From: JAKAUF01 sp050746205
GTDB lineage: Bacteria > Acidobacteriota > Terriglobia > Terriglobales > SCQP01
Length of the DNA stretch: 30,011 bases
Assembly: GCA_050746205.1 (NCBI GenBank)
Contig: JBOGKW010000021.1
Location: 1 to 30,011, forward strand
Direction of reading: 5' to 3'
Numbering within the stretch: the stretch's first letter is position 1; the number at the start of each line of letters is the position of its first letter. Shown here in pieces: positions 7,401-14,802 of this stretch. The translations under genes were made by a program, and so were the position numbers. A model generated the notes under the pieces. That model did no database searches, had not been told where the DNA came from, and saw only the letters and a program-made list of their open reading frames with translations.

Positions 7401-8576
7401 CTAAGAGCGCGCATTTTCTATCGGCTCTTCGGCCGGCGTGCCTGGCGCGCGCCGTGCCCGCCCCGCCACCGCGGTCAGAATGGCCGCCAGCAGCAGCAGC
7501 CCGGCCACCCAGAACCAAATCGTTGGCCCCACCCCGGCCGGAGGCGGCATAAATAGGGCGCTCAGATCCGGCATCGCCACCTCTCCGCCCGCCGGTTGCT
7601 GCGCGGCCGCCGCCTCCAGCGCCGCCGGCGGTGCGACGCCAAAAATCTCGCACCACGTGCGCAGCGCCGAAGAGTGATTGAACCGATTGTCGGCATCAAG
7701 AAAACCGTGCTTGGCAAACGGCGACAGCACCAACGCCGGCAGCGGCCCGCCATCGTGGAAGTTTCCTTCGTCCCAAAGGATGAACACCGCGCCATCCCGC
7801 CGGTACGCGGCCGAGCGCAGAATCAAGGGCAAATACCGCCCCAACCAGGTGTCGCCCTCGATCACCTCATCCGGCCATCCCCGCGAGCCCAGGCAATCAT
7901 CGTGCATGTCGTCGCAAACGCCGGGAACAATAAAGTTGAACGCCGCCAGCCGCTTCCCGCCTGCCTGCAGATCCCGGGCAAGCTGCGCCATCGGCGCCAG
8001 GTGCGGCGGCCCGCAGCCGGCCGCCGGCTGCTTGGGATTGGGCCCGGTGAAACCCTGGAAATACACAAACGGATCATGGCGCACGGCGTAGTGGCCGTGG
8101 TTCACCAGCGGACAGCCGGCCGTGTAGTTGCCCAAATACGCCCGCCAGGAAATCCCGGCGCCCTCCAGCGCCGCCACCAGCGGGTCGCGCCCCGGCTGGC
8201 TGTTGATGGCCTTGCCGGTGGGCCCGAACGGCGCATGATCGTTGTTAATGCCAAAGTTCGTTCCCGCCACCAGCCACAAATAATTCGGCAGGCTATAGCC
8301 ATCGCCGCGCCCGTGGTTGACGGCGCTGAAATATTGCGAGGCATACGCCGCCTGCGGCAGCAGATCCTGATTCAAGTAGGGCGCGTCGCTCGGGTTGCCG
8401 ATCACCTCCCCGTAGTCCTTGTTCTCCATCATCACCACAAAGACGTGATGGATCTGCCGCAGCGCCGCGGCGCCACCGCGCGGCCGCGTGGCCCGCAATC
8501 CCAATCCCGTCAGCACCGCCAGCACGGCCAATATCACCAGCGCCAGTGGCCAACGATTGCGTGAGGAACTCGGCAT
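7401..8576 (-). CDS. Membrane-anchored phosphoesterase (PF04185-type, acid phosphatase/phospholipase C-like)
   Basis: The 391-residue product has an N-terminal membrane helix (about 9-28) and a C-terminal one (PTIWFWVAGLLLLAA, near 360), with the enzymatic domain facing out. The domain shows the phosphoesterase-family series: HHVFVVMMENKDYGEVIG near the start (metal-binding Glu and Asn), SLPNYLWLVAG (position of the catalytic Ser/Thr), VCDDMHDDC, FILWDEGNFHDGG and later NRFNHSSALRTW. This matches bacterial acid phosphatases and phospholipase C-like enzymes of the alkaline phosphatase superfamily. The natural substrate cannot be told. I start at the ATG at 8576 (MPSSSRNRW) because TAGGAT lies 7 nt upstream. 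An open extension of nine codons upstream (MAAGGRMAG) has no support. The C-terminal membrane anchor is less usual for the family. Confidence 0.88.
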   Translation of the reverse strand: MPSSSRNRWPLALVILAVLAVLTGLGLRATRPRGGAAALRQIHHVFVVMMENKDYGEVIGNPSDAPYLNQDLLPQAAYASQYFSAVNHGRGDGYSLPNYLWLVAGTNFGINNDHAPFGPTGKAINSQPGRDPLVAALEGAGISWRAYLGNYTAGCPLVNHGHYAVRHDPFVYFQGFTGPNPKQPAAGCGPPHLAPMAQLARDLQAGGKRLAAFNFIVPGVCDDMHDDCLGSRGWPDEVIEGDTWLGRYLPLILRSAAYRRDGAVFILWDEGNFHDGGPLPALVLSPFAKHGFLDADNRFNHSSALRTWCEIFGVAPPAALEAAAAQQPAGGEVAMPDLSALFMPPPAGVGPTIWFWVAGLLLLAAILTAVAGRARRAPGTPAEEPIENARS

Positions 8577-8583
8577 GCCCGCC

Positions 8584-8589
8584 ATCCTA
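8584..8589 (-). promoter_or_regulatory. -10-like element of a possible leaderless start, phosphoesterase gene
   Basis: TAGGAT on the minus strand lies at -13 to -8 from the ATG at 8576 and is preceded by TGG, giving an extended -10. Its AGGA core could also be read as a weak Shine-Dalgarno sequence with long spacing, so the interpretation is less clean than for the other sites. Confidence 0.4.
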
Positions 8590-8623
8590 CCACCGGCGGC
8601 CACTGGGCCAGCCAGTCGCCGCG

Positions 8624-8700
8624 GTCGGGCAAGCGTCCCCCGCCTGCATGAGTGGGGCAGGCGTCCCGCCTGACTCAGTGGGACAGGCGTCCCGCCTGCC
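8624..8700. repeat. Three tandem copies of the R1 palindrome
   Basis: Three adjacent copies with a period of about 26 bases: a degenerate one near 8624-8647 (CAAGCGTCCCCCGCCTG), then CAGGCGTCCCGCCTG centred near 8664, then the same palindrome centred near 8691. Each later copy is led by GTGGGG or GTGGGA. The last reaches the stop codon of the beta-helix gene. The copies lie between two genes on the same strand. Confidence 0.85.
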
Positions 8701-9866
8701 TAGGCCCGGGGCCGGAACACCCGCCCGGGATTGTGCTCCACCACCACGCCATCGCCCTGCCCGCCCAGGTCCACCAGCAGCCGCTGCAATGCCCCGCCGT
8801 GCAGCACATTGTTGGCGATCACGCAGTCCCGCAGTCCGCCGTAGGTGATCCCATACGCCGGGCTCCAGACGCCCTTGCCGCCATCATCCCGGCCGGCTTC
8901 CAGGCAGTTGCCCACGCAGCTTACGCCCTCCGCCCCGTCGAGCACGATCTGCGCCGACTCCCGGCTCCCGGCGGGCGCCCATTTGCCGCTGCGCTTCACG
9001 AAGTTGCCGGTAACGGTGAACTGCGTGCACGGCCCGGCGCCCTTGCGCAGGGCAATCCCGGCGGTGCCGGCGCGGTCGAAGAAGTTGCCCGTGATCTGGT
9101 AACCGTTGCCGCCCACCACCAGCAGGTTCTCCTCGCGATTCCACTCCACGCGATTCGCGGTGAAGGTGACGGAGGCGTTCTCCTTCCGGGCGGCGAAGCC
9201 GGCACGCCCATTGCCGGACAGCCAATTGTCCAAGATAAAGCCGTCCCAGCCCCGCAGGCTCATGCCATCGCCGCGGTTCGCCATCGCCTCGCAGTGCCGG
9301 ACGCTGAAGCACCATGCGCGCGACAGATGGATCCCGTCGCCGCTGAACCGCGCCACCTGGCAGCGCTCGATGCGAAAGCTGTCCTCATGAGGCCCGTATT
9401 TGGCGCGGCGCGTGAAAATGCCATGCACGCCCTGCCCCAGGTTTCCACCCTCAAGCGCCAGGCCGTCAATCGTCGCGCCGCGCGCCGCCGTCAGGTTCAG
9501 CAGTCCCGGCGCCTGGGCATCGTTCAGGCGCAGCACGGTGCCCCCCGGCCCCTCGTAGTTCCAGGCCGGCATCCCGATCAGCGCGATGCCCGCCGGCACC
9601 CGCAATTCGCCCGTCAAATACACGCCCGGCGGCAGAAACACGGCGCCGCTGCGCTCGCCCGCCGCCTCCAGGGCGCGCTGCAGCGCCGCGGTATCGTCGG
9701 TCCGCCCGTCGCCCTTGGCGCCAAAATCGGCGCCGGTCACCAGCCCCTTTTGCTCGCGCGGCGCACGGGCGAACGCGCTGCCGGCGAGCAGGGCTGCAGC
9801 GCCGCCGGCGACCGCCGTGCGGGCCAGTTGACGGCGATTCACGAAAGCGGCGCCGGCAGGAGACAT
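8700..9866 (-). CDS. Tat-exported right-handed beta-helix protein (pectate lyase superfamily)
   Basis: The 388-residue product starts MSPAGAAFVNRRQLARTAV, a twin-arginine signal (RRQLA) with a hydrophobic core ending at LLAGSAFA. The mature protein begins with the PF12708 signature TGADFGAKGDGRTDDTAALQ. It continues as repeated short coils rich in Gly and Asn (VHGIFTRRAKYG, FSGDGIHLSRAW, NRGDGMSLRGWDG, TFTANRVEWN, NGYQITGNFFDRAG), as expected for a parallel beta-helix. Such proteins include polysaccharide lyases, glycosidases and epimerases; the substrate cannot be fixed without active-site alignment. The start at 9866 is supported by the signal peptide; the upstream open frame to 9980 passes through an R2 palindrome and is not coding. 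The gene is divergent from the GH27 gene, so both may act on related glycans. TAGAAT lies 7 nt before the ATG. Confidence 0.88.
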   Translation of the reverse strand: MSPAGAAFVNRRQLARTAVAGGAAALLAGSAFARAPREQKGLVTGADFGAKGDGRTDDTAALQRALEAAGERSGAVFLPPGVYLTGELRVPAGIALIGMPAWNYEGPGGTVLRLNDAQAPGLLNLTAARGATIDGLALEGGNLGQGVHGIFTRRAKYGPHEDSFRIERCQVARFSGDGIHLSRAWCFSVRHCEAMANRGDGMSLRGWDGFILDNWLSGNGRAGFAARKENASVTFTANRVEWNREENLLVVGGNGYQITGNFFDRAGTAGIALRKGAGPCTQFTVTGNFVKRSGKWAPAGSRESAQIVLDGAEGVSCVGNCLEAGRDDGGKGVWSPAYGITYGGLRDCVIANNVLHGGALQRLLVDLGGQGDGVVVEHNPGRVFRPRA

Positions 9867-9873
9867 GGCCCCG

Positions 9874-9879
9874 ATTCTA
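9874..9879 (-). promoter_or_regulatory. -10-like element of a possible leaderless start, beta-helix gene
   Basis: TAGAAT, five of six matches to TATAAT, lies on the minus strand 7 nt before the ATG at 9866 (positions -13 to -8). There is no -35 box and no clear Shine-Dalgarno sequence. Confidence 0.5.
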
Positions 9880-9957
9880 ATGCGCCTCGCCGTCCGCCGG
9901 CAAACGGCGGCCGGGCCGGTCCCTGTCTGCCCAGACACAGCGCCCGCCGCTCCGCCC

Positions 9958-9980
9958 GGCAGCCGAGACGGCTGCCCCAC
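9958..9980. repeat. R2 palindrome between divergent genes
   Basis: GGCAGCCGAGACGGCTGCC is a perfect 8-bp stem with an AGA loop, followed by CCAC. It lies between the beta-helix and GH27 genes, 90 bases upstream of the GH27 start. A near-identical copy lies inside that gene at 10156-10172. Confidence 0.85.
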
Positions 9981-10036
9981 TCCTACCGCTGCAACGTTCG
10001 ACCGGCTGCGCCCGCCCTCCGCCGCCGCGGTTCTGC

Positions 10037-10042
10037 TAGCGT
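10037..10042 (+). promoter_or_regulatory. -10-like element of a possible leaderless start, GH27 gene
   Basis: TAGCGT lies at -12 to -7 from the ATG at 10049 and is preceded by TGC, an extended -10. No Shine-Dalgarno sequence is present in the 6-nt gap or upstream. Confidence 0.45.
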
Positions 10043-10048
10043 GGACGC

Positions 10049-11500
10049 ATGCTGCTCCGCCGCATGCCGCTCCTGCTGGCGCTCGCCGTCGCCGTCCCCT
10101 GCGCCCTCGCCGTCCTGCCCGCTGCCTCTGCCCGCGCCGTCGCCCTGCCCGGGCCGCAGCCGAGACGGCTGCGCCACCGCTTCAGCGCCAGTGCCGTCGT
10201 GCGCCGCCGGAACCCGGACGGCTCGGCGCAGCCGGCCATACATTTGGCGGCCCGGCCGCCCATGGGATGGAACAGTTGGGACTCCTTCGCGATCACCATC
10301 ACCGGCCGCCAGGCCCGCGCCCAGGCGCGCTGGATGGCGGCGCATCTCCGCCGCTACGGCTGGCGCTACTTCGTGATTGACGAGGGCTGGTTCATCCGCA
10401 ACCCCGCCGCGCCGGAGCGCGATGCCCAATACGCTATCAACCGCCACGGCCTCTATGTGCCCGCGCCCAACCGTTTTCCCGGCGGCTTCGCCGCCCTGGC
10501 CCGCTATCTTCATGGCCTGGGGCTTCGTTTCGGCGTGCACCTGTTGCGCGGCATCCCGCGCCTGGCCGTGCGCCGCAATCTACCCATCGCCGGCTCGCCG
10601 TTCCGCGCCGCCCAGGCGGCCAACCCCGCCGATACCTGTTCCTGGAACGGCGACAACTACGGTGTCCGTGACAATGCCGCGGGCCAGGCCTATTACAACA
10701 GCCTGATGCGGCAGTTGGCCGGCTGGGGCGTGGACTTCGTCAAAGTGGACTGCATCGCCTCGCCCTATGACGCCCCGGCCATTCACATGATTCACCAGGC
10801 CATCTTGCGCAGCGGGCGGCCCATTGTCCTCAGCCTCTCGCCCGGCCCGGCGCCGCTAGCCCGCGCCGCCGACCTCCGCCGCAATGCCCAGATGTGGCGC
10901 ATCTCCGACGATGTTTGGGATCATTGGGGCCCGGATCCCGCCGCGCCCTGGTCGCAAAGCCTAGCCGGCCAGTTCGCCCGCCTCGCCGCCTGGGCGCCCT
11001 ACGCCGGTGGCGGCCATTGGCCGGACGCCGACATGCTGCCCCTGGGCTACCTCGGCCCGCACCCCGGCCTGGGCCGCCCGCGCTGGAGCCGCTTTACCCC
11101 GGCCGAGGCGCAGACGCTAATCACGCTTTGGGCCAGCGCCCGTTCCCCGCTGATCTTTGGCGGCAACATGTTGCGCATGAACCCGGCAACGCTGCGCTTG
11201 CTCGCCGATCCCGAAGTGATTGCCGTGGATCAGGACTCGCATGGCAATCGCGCCGTCCTCACCTCCCCGACGACGGCCATCTGGCGCGCGCAGCCCCGCC
11301 GCGGCCCGGGCCTTTACGCCGCTGTCTTCAATCTGACCACGCAGCCCCGCGCGATTACCGTCACCTGGCGCCAACTCGGTCTTCCGCCGGGGCGCCTCCA
11401 TGTCCGCGACCTGTGGCGGCGGAAAGACCTCGGCGCCCATGCGCGGCTGCGCGTGCGTCTCGCCGCCCACGCCGCGGCCTTGTTCCGGCTGACGCCCTAG
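10049..11500 (+). CDS. Secreted alpha-galactosidase, glycoside hydrolase family 27
   Basis: The 483-residue enzyme has a signal peptide (MLLRRMPLLL, cleavage near residue 30), a short Pro/Arg linker, and a GH27 barrel from about residue 69. Barrel landmarks are RPPMGWNSWDSF (70-80), YFVIDEGW (107-114), GLRFGVHLLRG, the nucleophile segment VDFVKVDC with Asp234, and MWRISDDVW with the probable acid/base at Asp288. Later motifs SPLIFGGNM and VIAVDQDS also fit GH27, followed by a C-terminal beta-sandwich. GH27 enzymes remove terminal alpha-galactose, sometimes alpha-N-acetylgalactosamine or beta-arabinopyranose, with retention. Export implies action on extracellular glycans. Oddly, codons 37-41 (QPRRL) are an R2 palindrome that also occurs upstream of the gene, so a repeat has entered the linker in frame. 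The gene is divergent from the beta-helix gene. Confidence 0.92.
   Translation: MLLRRMPLLLALAVAVPCALAVLPAASARAVALPGPQPRRLRHRFSASAVVRRRNPDGSAQPAIHLAARPPMGWNSWDSFAITITGRQARAQARWMAAHLRRYGWRYFVIDEGWFIRNPAAPERDAQYAINRHGLYVPAPNRFPGGFAALARYLHGLGLRFGVHLLRGIPRLAVRRNLPIAGSPFRAAQAANPADTCSWNGDNYGVRDNAAGQAYYNSLMRQLAGWGVDFVKVDCIASPYDAPAIHMIHQAILRSGRPIVLSLSPGPAPLARAADLRRNAQMWRISDDVWDHWGPDPAAPWSQSLAGQFARLAAWAPYAGGGHWPDADMLPLGYLGPHPGLGRPRWSRFTPAEAQTLITLWASARSPLIFGGNMLRMNPATLRLLADPEVIAVDQDSHGNRAVLTSPTTAIWRAQPRRGPGLYAAVFNLTTQPRAITVTWRQLGLPPGRLHVRDLWRRKDLGAHARLRVRLAAHAAALFRLTP
10156..10172. repeat. R2 palindrome inside the GH27 reading frame
   Basis: GCAGCCGAGACGGCTGC, the core of the intergenic R2 element, lies within the GH27 gene and encodes residues 37-41 (QPRRL) in the linker between signal peptide and catalytic domain. 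It retains a CCAC-like right flank (GCCACC). Confidence 0.8.
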
Positions 11501-11509
11501 TGATCGGTT

Positions 11510-11548
11510 CGCGGCATCCAGCGAGTTCGCTGCTGGGATCAAGCCGCG
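11510..11548. terminator. Nested hairpin after the GH27 gene
   Basis: An outer stem CGCGGC/GCCGCG (11510-11515 with 11543-11548) encloses an inner stem CCAGC/GCTGG, beginning 10 bases after the GH27 stop. There is no T-run, so factor-independent termination is uncertain; the structure may instead protect the mRNA end. Confidence 0.35.
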
Positions 11549-11579
11549 CGAGGGTCGAGCGGGAAGGCTGCGGAGCGCC

Positions 11580-11604
11580 GTGGGGCAGGCGTCTCGCCTG
11601 CCCG
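11580..11604. repeat. R1 palindrome, hybrid form
   Basis: GGGCAGGCG, loop TCT, CGCCTGCCC: a perfect 9-bp stem. It carries the stem of the R1 type and the loop of the R2 type, which links the two groups. It lies just upstream of the PIN-domain remnant. Confidence 0.85.
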
Positions 11605-11650
11605 TTGCCGGCCAGCGACACCCGAGCGGGCAAGCGCAGCGCAGCGGAGC

Positions 11651-11821
11651 GCCTACCGGAACGCGCAATTGGGAGTGGCGCTCGACCACGGCTGCTCCGC
11701 CTACGATGCTGCGTACGTGGCCTCGGTCCTGGAATTGCGCGCGACGCCCATCACCGCCGACTTCGGCTTAGCCCGCCGGTTCGCCGCGGAGCTGCCGGTT
11801 AGGCTTTTGGGCGCGGCCTAA
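11651..11821 (+). pseudogene. C-terminal fragment of a PIN-domain (VapC-like) protein
   Basis: In the plus frame ending at the TAA at 11819-11821 the sequence reads ALDHGCSAYDAAYVASVLE, then LRATPITADFGLARRF. This matches the last third of VapC-type PIN toxins: the SAYDAAYVA helix with a metal-binding Asp, then the TAD strand with another acidic residue. The N-terminal half, with the first catalytic Asp, is absent. Upstream sequence is an R1 palindrome and unrelated GC-rich DNA, and no antitoxin gene is present. The fragment therefore is a dead toxin remnant. Its last 54 bases lie antisense to the 3' end of the GT87 gene. PIN recognition is from the motif pattern and is fairly distinctive despite the short length. 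Confidence 0.65.
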
Positions 11822-13147
11822 CGGCGCCATCCCGGCGGCCTGCGCCGCCGCCAGTGCCAACCCCGCCGCCAACAGCGCCACCACCGCAAAATCCGCCCCG
11901 GCGGCTTGCAGCCACCGTTGCGCGGCATGGCCTGGAATGAGCGGGATCACCGCCGCCCACAGCGCCGCCGCCCATAGCAAGGTCGCCGCCACGGGCCGCG
12001 GCGGGCTCCCTCTGCGCGCCAAATAGACCCCCGCCACCATCGCCGGCCACAAAATCACCACCAGGTCTTCGATGTGCGCGAACGGCATCAGCAGCGCCAG
12101 GGCGCAAAACGCCACGCCCTCCGTGGCCTCGCCTGCCGCTCGGGACCGCCAGGCGAACGCCAGCAAGCCCGCGTAGCCCAGCAGGTCCAACCCCAGCCAT
12201 ACGCGGCTGATCGCCGCGTCGGACCAGGCGGCAAGATTGACTGGCGGATAAGCGCCGCCGGTCGCCGCCGGCGGGATATGGGTCAGGTACCGCGTCAGCA
12301 CGCCGCGGAGCGATTGGCTGGGATACCAAATCGTCCCTGCCCCCAGCGCCGTCCCCCGCTCCTGCCGTTCCCATTGCGCCAGCAGCCGCAGGTTGCCGCG
12401 CCAGCCCCACGCCGCCAGGGGCGCCAGTGTCAGGATCAGCGTGAAGAGCACCGCCAGCCCCGCCGCCCGGTATCGCCGCCGCGCCAGCCAATAGGGGATG
12501 AAGAACAGCGGCCACACCTTGATCGCCGCCGCCAGCGCCAGCAGCGCCGCCGCCCCCGCCTCGCGCCACGTGCCCGGGCGCGCCGCTACGAGGAATGCAG
12601 TCGCCACCAGGGCAAACACGTAGAACTGCACGTTGCCGTAGCGAAACTCCACCAATAGATAAGTCGCCGTGAGCAGCACCGGAATCAGCGCGGCGATCCA
12701 CCGCCGCCAGGCTGCCCGCGGCAACATGGAGAGCGGCAGCCAGCGGGCCGATCCCGGCCGCCCGCCGGCGAAGCCTTTCCCTGCCGACTGGCCAGCGGCA
12801 GGCCATTCGGCGTTCGGCGGCCCCGTCGCCCGCAGCCGCCGCGCCAGCGCCCGCACTAGCACCGCCAGGACCACTACCTTCCCCGCTGCCCACAGCCCCG
12901 CCGCCCAGGCCCGCGAGAGCCAGGTCAGCGGCGCGAACAGCAGCACGAACAAGGGCGGATAGCGGTAGTACATCGGCCAGCCCAAGCCGGGGTGCGGCCC
13001 ATACACGGGCCCGCCGTGCCGCCGCCAGGCCAGCGCGGTGGCGTAGTAGACGGGAAAGTCCACGCTCCGCCGCGCCGCCCACGCGCCCACCGCCACCGCG
13101 GCCAGCGCCACCGCCAACCACCACCATCGGCCTTGGCTCCGCGTCAA
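11768..13147 (-). CDS. GT87-type (DUF2029) polyprenol-dependent mannosyltransferase-like membrane protein
   Basis: The 459-residue protein has about ten membrane helices and the marks of family GT87. These are an early SVDFPVYYATALAW segment with the catalytic acidic residue, YRYPPLFVLLFAPLTW, YGNVQFYVFALVATAF, AAAIKVWPLFFIPYWL and later MPFAHIEDLVVI. GT87 enzymes are GT-C-fold transferases that use a polyprenol-linked sugar, often mannose, at the outer membrane face. The acceptor here is unknown. The only start is a TTG at 13147, with TAGACT 6 nt before it. A loop at about 107-135 (TGPPNAEWPAAGQSAGKGF) is hydrophilic and low in complexity compared with the family and covers a palindrome. The last 18 residues lie over the PIN remnant, so the original C-terminus has probably been replaced. 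The 3' end converges with GH27. Confidence 0.85.
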   Translation of the reverse strand: MTRSQGRWWWLAVALAAVAVGAWAARRSVDFPVYYATALAWRRHGGPVYGPHPGLGWPMYYRYPPLFVLLFAPLTWLSRAWAAGLWAAGKVVVLAVLVRALARRLRATGPPNAEWPAAGQSAGKGFAGGRPGSARWLPLSMLPRAAWRRWIAALIPVLLTATYLLVEFRYGNVQFYVFALVATAFLVAARPGTWREAGAAALLALAAAIKVWPLFFIPYWLARRRYRAAGLAVLFTLILTLAPLAAWGWRGNLRLLAQWERQERGTALGAGTIWYPSQSLRGVLTRYLTHIPPAATGGAYPPVNLAAWSDAAISRVWLGLDLLGYAGLLAFAWRSRAAGEATEGVAFCALALLMPFAHIEDLVVILWPAMVAGVYLARRGSPPRPVAATLLWAAALWAAVIPLIPGHAAQRWLQAAGADFAVVALLAAGLALAAAQAAGMAPLGRAQKPNRQLRGEPAG

Positions 13148-13153
13148 GTGCGC

Positions 13154-13159
13154 AGTCTA
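13154..13159 (-). promoter_or_regulatory. -10-like element of a possible leaderless start, GT87 gene
   Basis: TAGACT lies on the minus strand at -12 to -7 from the TTG start at 13147 and is preceded by TGC, an extended -10. There is no Shine-Dalgarno sequence. A leaderless message with a TTG start is unusual, which lowers confidence. Confidence 0.4.
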
Positions 13160-13221
13160 GCACCCCGCCGCCGCCCATGCGTTTCTGGACCTCTAAGCGT
13201 TCTCGGAGGCCGCGCCAAAGT

Positions 13222-14682
13222 TCAGTACTTTTCCTCGACGGTATAGGTCAGCGTGGTGGCGCCGCCGGCGGGCGCCCGGAGTTCGAACCGCGCAGTCGAG
13301 GCAGTCGGTTTGGTGTACGGCTGGCTGGAGCGAAGGATCGCCCAATCGCCGCGCAGCGCCTCGTCATCGCGCACCCGCACCGCCCGCGGCCCTCCGTTGC
13401 GCACGGTGACGCGGTAGGTAGCCTGGAAGTCCTGCTTTTGCACCACGCGGAATTGCGTCAGCGTGCGCCGCGCCGTCAGGTCAAACGCCCGGCCCAGCCG
13501 CACATGGACGGTCCCGCCGTTAGCGGTGTCCGGCAGGGTGTCGGCGCCCAGGAAAACGGCCCCGCCCTTCCCCACCGGACCGTACACTCGCACCGGTCCC
13601 GCGGGAAGGGCCCGCCCGGGCCCGGCGGCGGCGGTGTTGGCGAAGCGCAGCTGCACCGCCACCGGCTCTGGCTCGCGGTTGCCGGCGGTTGCCATGGGGC
13701 TGAGATACTCCGCCCCGCCGCTGACCACGTATCGCGTTTCCACCGGCATGGCCTGCGCCGCCAGCCACGGCACCCGCGTCTCCACGCTCTTGGCTAAACT
13801 CACCGGCTGGCGGACGGTGAACAGGTGGTACGCGTAGGCCCGCCGGGCGCTGACCCCGGAGCGCGGCGCCATCATGAGCGCCTCCGTGTTCCCAAAGCTC
13901 ATGGCCGGCGCCGGGGGTGGCGGGGGCGGCTCCGCCTGGTTCAGTTGCCCCGCCACCAGGCGCAACTGGGCGTGGGGATAGGACTCCGTGCTGTTGTCCA
14001 GCACCGTCATCCAGGCACTCAGCGTTCCCCGCGCTCCGCCGGGCGCCAGCGTCAGCGCATAGTCGGCGTGCCAATCGATCCCCGTCGTCAAGTACCGCAC
14101 CGCGAAGATCGCCGCGCCCGCCCGCCGGCTCACCAGCCGCCATACCAGCGTGGGCTGGGCAAACAGACCCGGCGGCAGCCGGTCCACCTCGAAGGAAGGC
14201 AGCCGGTAACCTGGCCCGCGCACGACGAAGCGCCCGTGGATCTCCCATATCTGCCCGCCGTTGTCGGCCACCAGTTTGGCGGGAACTTTCACCTCGCGCG
14301 ACGAGTTGCCCCCATCCTGGGTTTCGATCAGCGTGACCGTCTGGCCTTGGAGGACTTTCAGCAAGATGCCCGGATTGAGCAGCGCCTTCTCAAACTGCTG
14401 CTGCTCGATCCGCGCCCCGGCCGGCGGCAGCGCCCGCATCTGCACGCTGTCGGCCACCAAGTTGGCGGGCACGCCTTCCCAGCGCAGCTCGGCCGGCCCG
14501 GCGAGCAGCGTCACGCGCCGTTGCTCCTGCACCAGCGCCAGTCCGCCGCTATAGACCGTCACTTCCAGGGCGGTGCGTTGCCCCGCCGTGCTCACCACCA
14601 CCGGCAAAGGCGCCTGCGCCGCCAGACCTAGCGCCGCCAGCATGACGATCGCCCCCCAGATGCCCGTTCGCCCGTATCGCAT
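13222..14682 (-). CDS. DUF4139 domain protein, exported
   Basis: The 486-residue product starts at the ATG at 14682, preceded by GGGAGGAA with good spacing; the open frame continues upstream to 14742 but without support. A signal peptide (MRYGRTGIWG, then IVMLAALGLAAQA) precedes a beta-rich protein. Recognisable DUF4139 features are the opening VTVYSGGLALVQEQRRVTL, LRWEGVPANLVADSVQM, the central WRLVSRRAGAAIFAVRYLTTGIDWHADYAL, and the closing FDLTARRTLTQFRVVQK and YRVTVRNGG segments. The family is widespread in bacteria and fungi, sometimes labelled mucoidy inhibitor A, and its biochemical role is not established. A Pro-rich patch after LNQAEP at about 260 is probably a flexible linker. The gene is divergent from the large clan GH-D gene. 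Confidence 0.85.
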   Translation of the reverse strand: MRYGRTGIWGAIVMLAALGLAAQAPLPVVVSTAGQRTALEVTVYSGGLALVQEQRRVTLLAGPAELRWEGVPANLVADSVQMRALPPAGARIEQQQFEKALLNPGILLKVLQGQTVTLIETQDGGNSSREVKVPAKLVADNGGQIWEIHGRFVVRGPGYRLPSFEVDRLPPGLFAQPTLVWRLVSRRAGAAIFAVRYLTTGIDWHADYALTLAPGGARGTLSAWMTVLDNSTESYPHAQLRLVAGQLNQAEPPPPPPAPAMSFGNTEALMMAPRSGVSARRAYAYHLFTVRQPVSLAKSVETRVPWLAAQAMPVETRYVVSGGAEYLSPMATAGNREPEPVAVQLRFANTAAAGPGRALPAGPVRVYGPVGKGGAVFLGADTLPDTANGGTVHVRLGRAFDLTARRTLTQFRVVQKQDFQATYRVTVRNGGPRAVRVRDDEALRGDWAILRSSQPYTKPTASTARFELRAPAGGATTLTYTVEEKY

Positions 14683-14758
14683 GGTTGCTTCCTCCCGCTC
14701 GCTGGGACCGGGCCGCGCCGGCCCCGGGTTCCGGTGTGACATCCCGTCCGCCGTCCAT

Positions 14759-14765
14759 TAGCATA
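14759..14765. promoter_or_regulatory. Overlapping divergent -10-like elements
   Basis: In the 120-base gap between the DUF4139 and GH-D genes, TAGCAT (plus strand, 14759-14764) overlaps TATGCT (minus strand, 14765-14760). Either could serve as a -10 box, giving leaders of about 30 and 70 nt. No good -35 box is seen for either. An alternating use of one site by two polymerases would make the genes mutually exclusive, but this is speculation. Confidence 0.25.
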
Positions 14766-14802
14766 CTCACGTGCACTCAGGAATATTGCAGCGGAGCCCC
14801 CT

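Noticed and set aside
8652..10376. Plus-strand ORF of 574 codons
   Set aside because: It is the antisense shadow of the beta-helix gene, begins in an R1 repeat (GQASRL) and runs into the GH27 gene in a wrong frame.
11799..13178. Minus-strand ORF of 459 codons parallel to GT87
   Set aside because: Gly/Ala-rich alternative frame of the GT87 gene; no membrane helices or family motifs.
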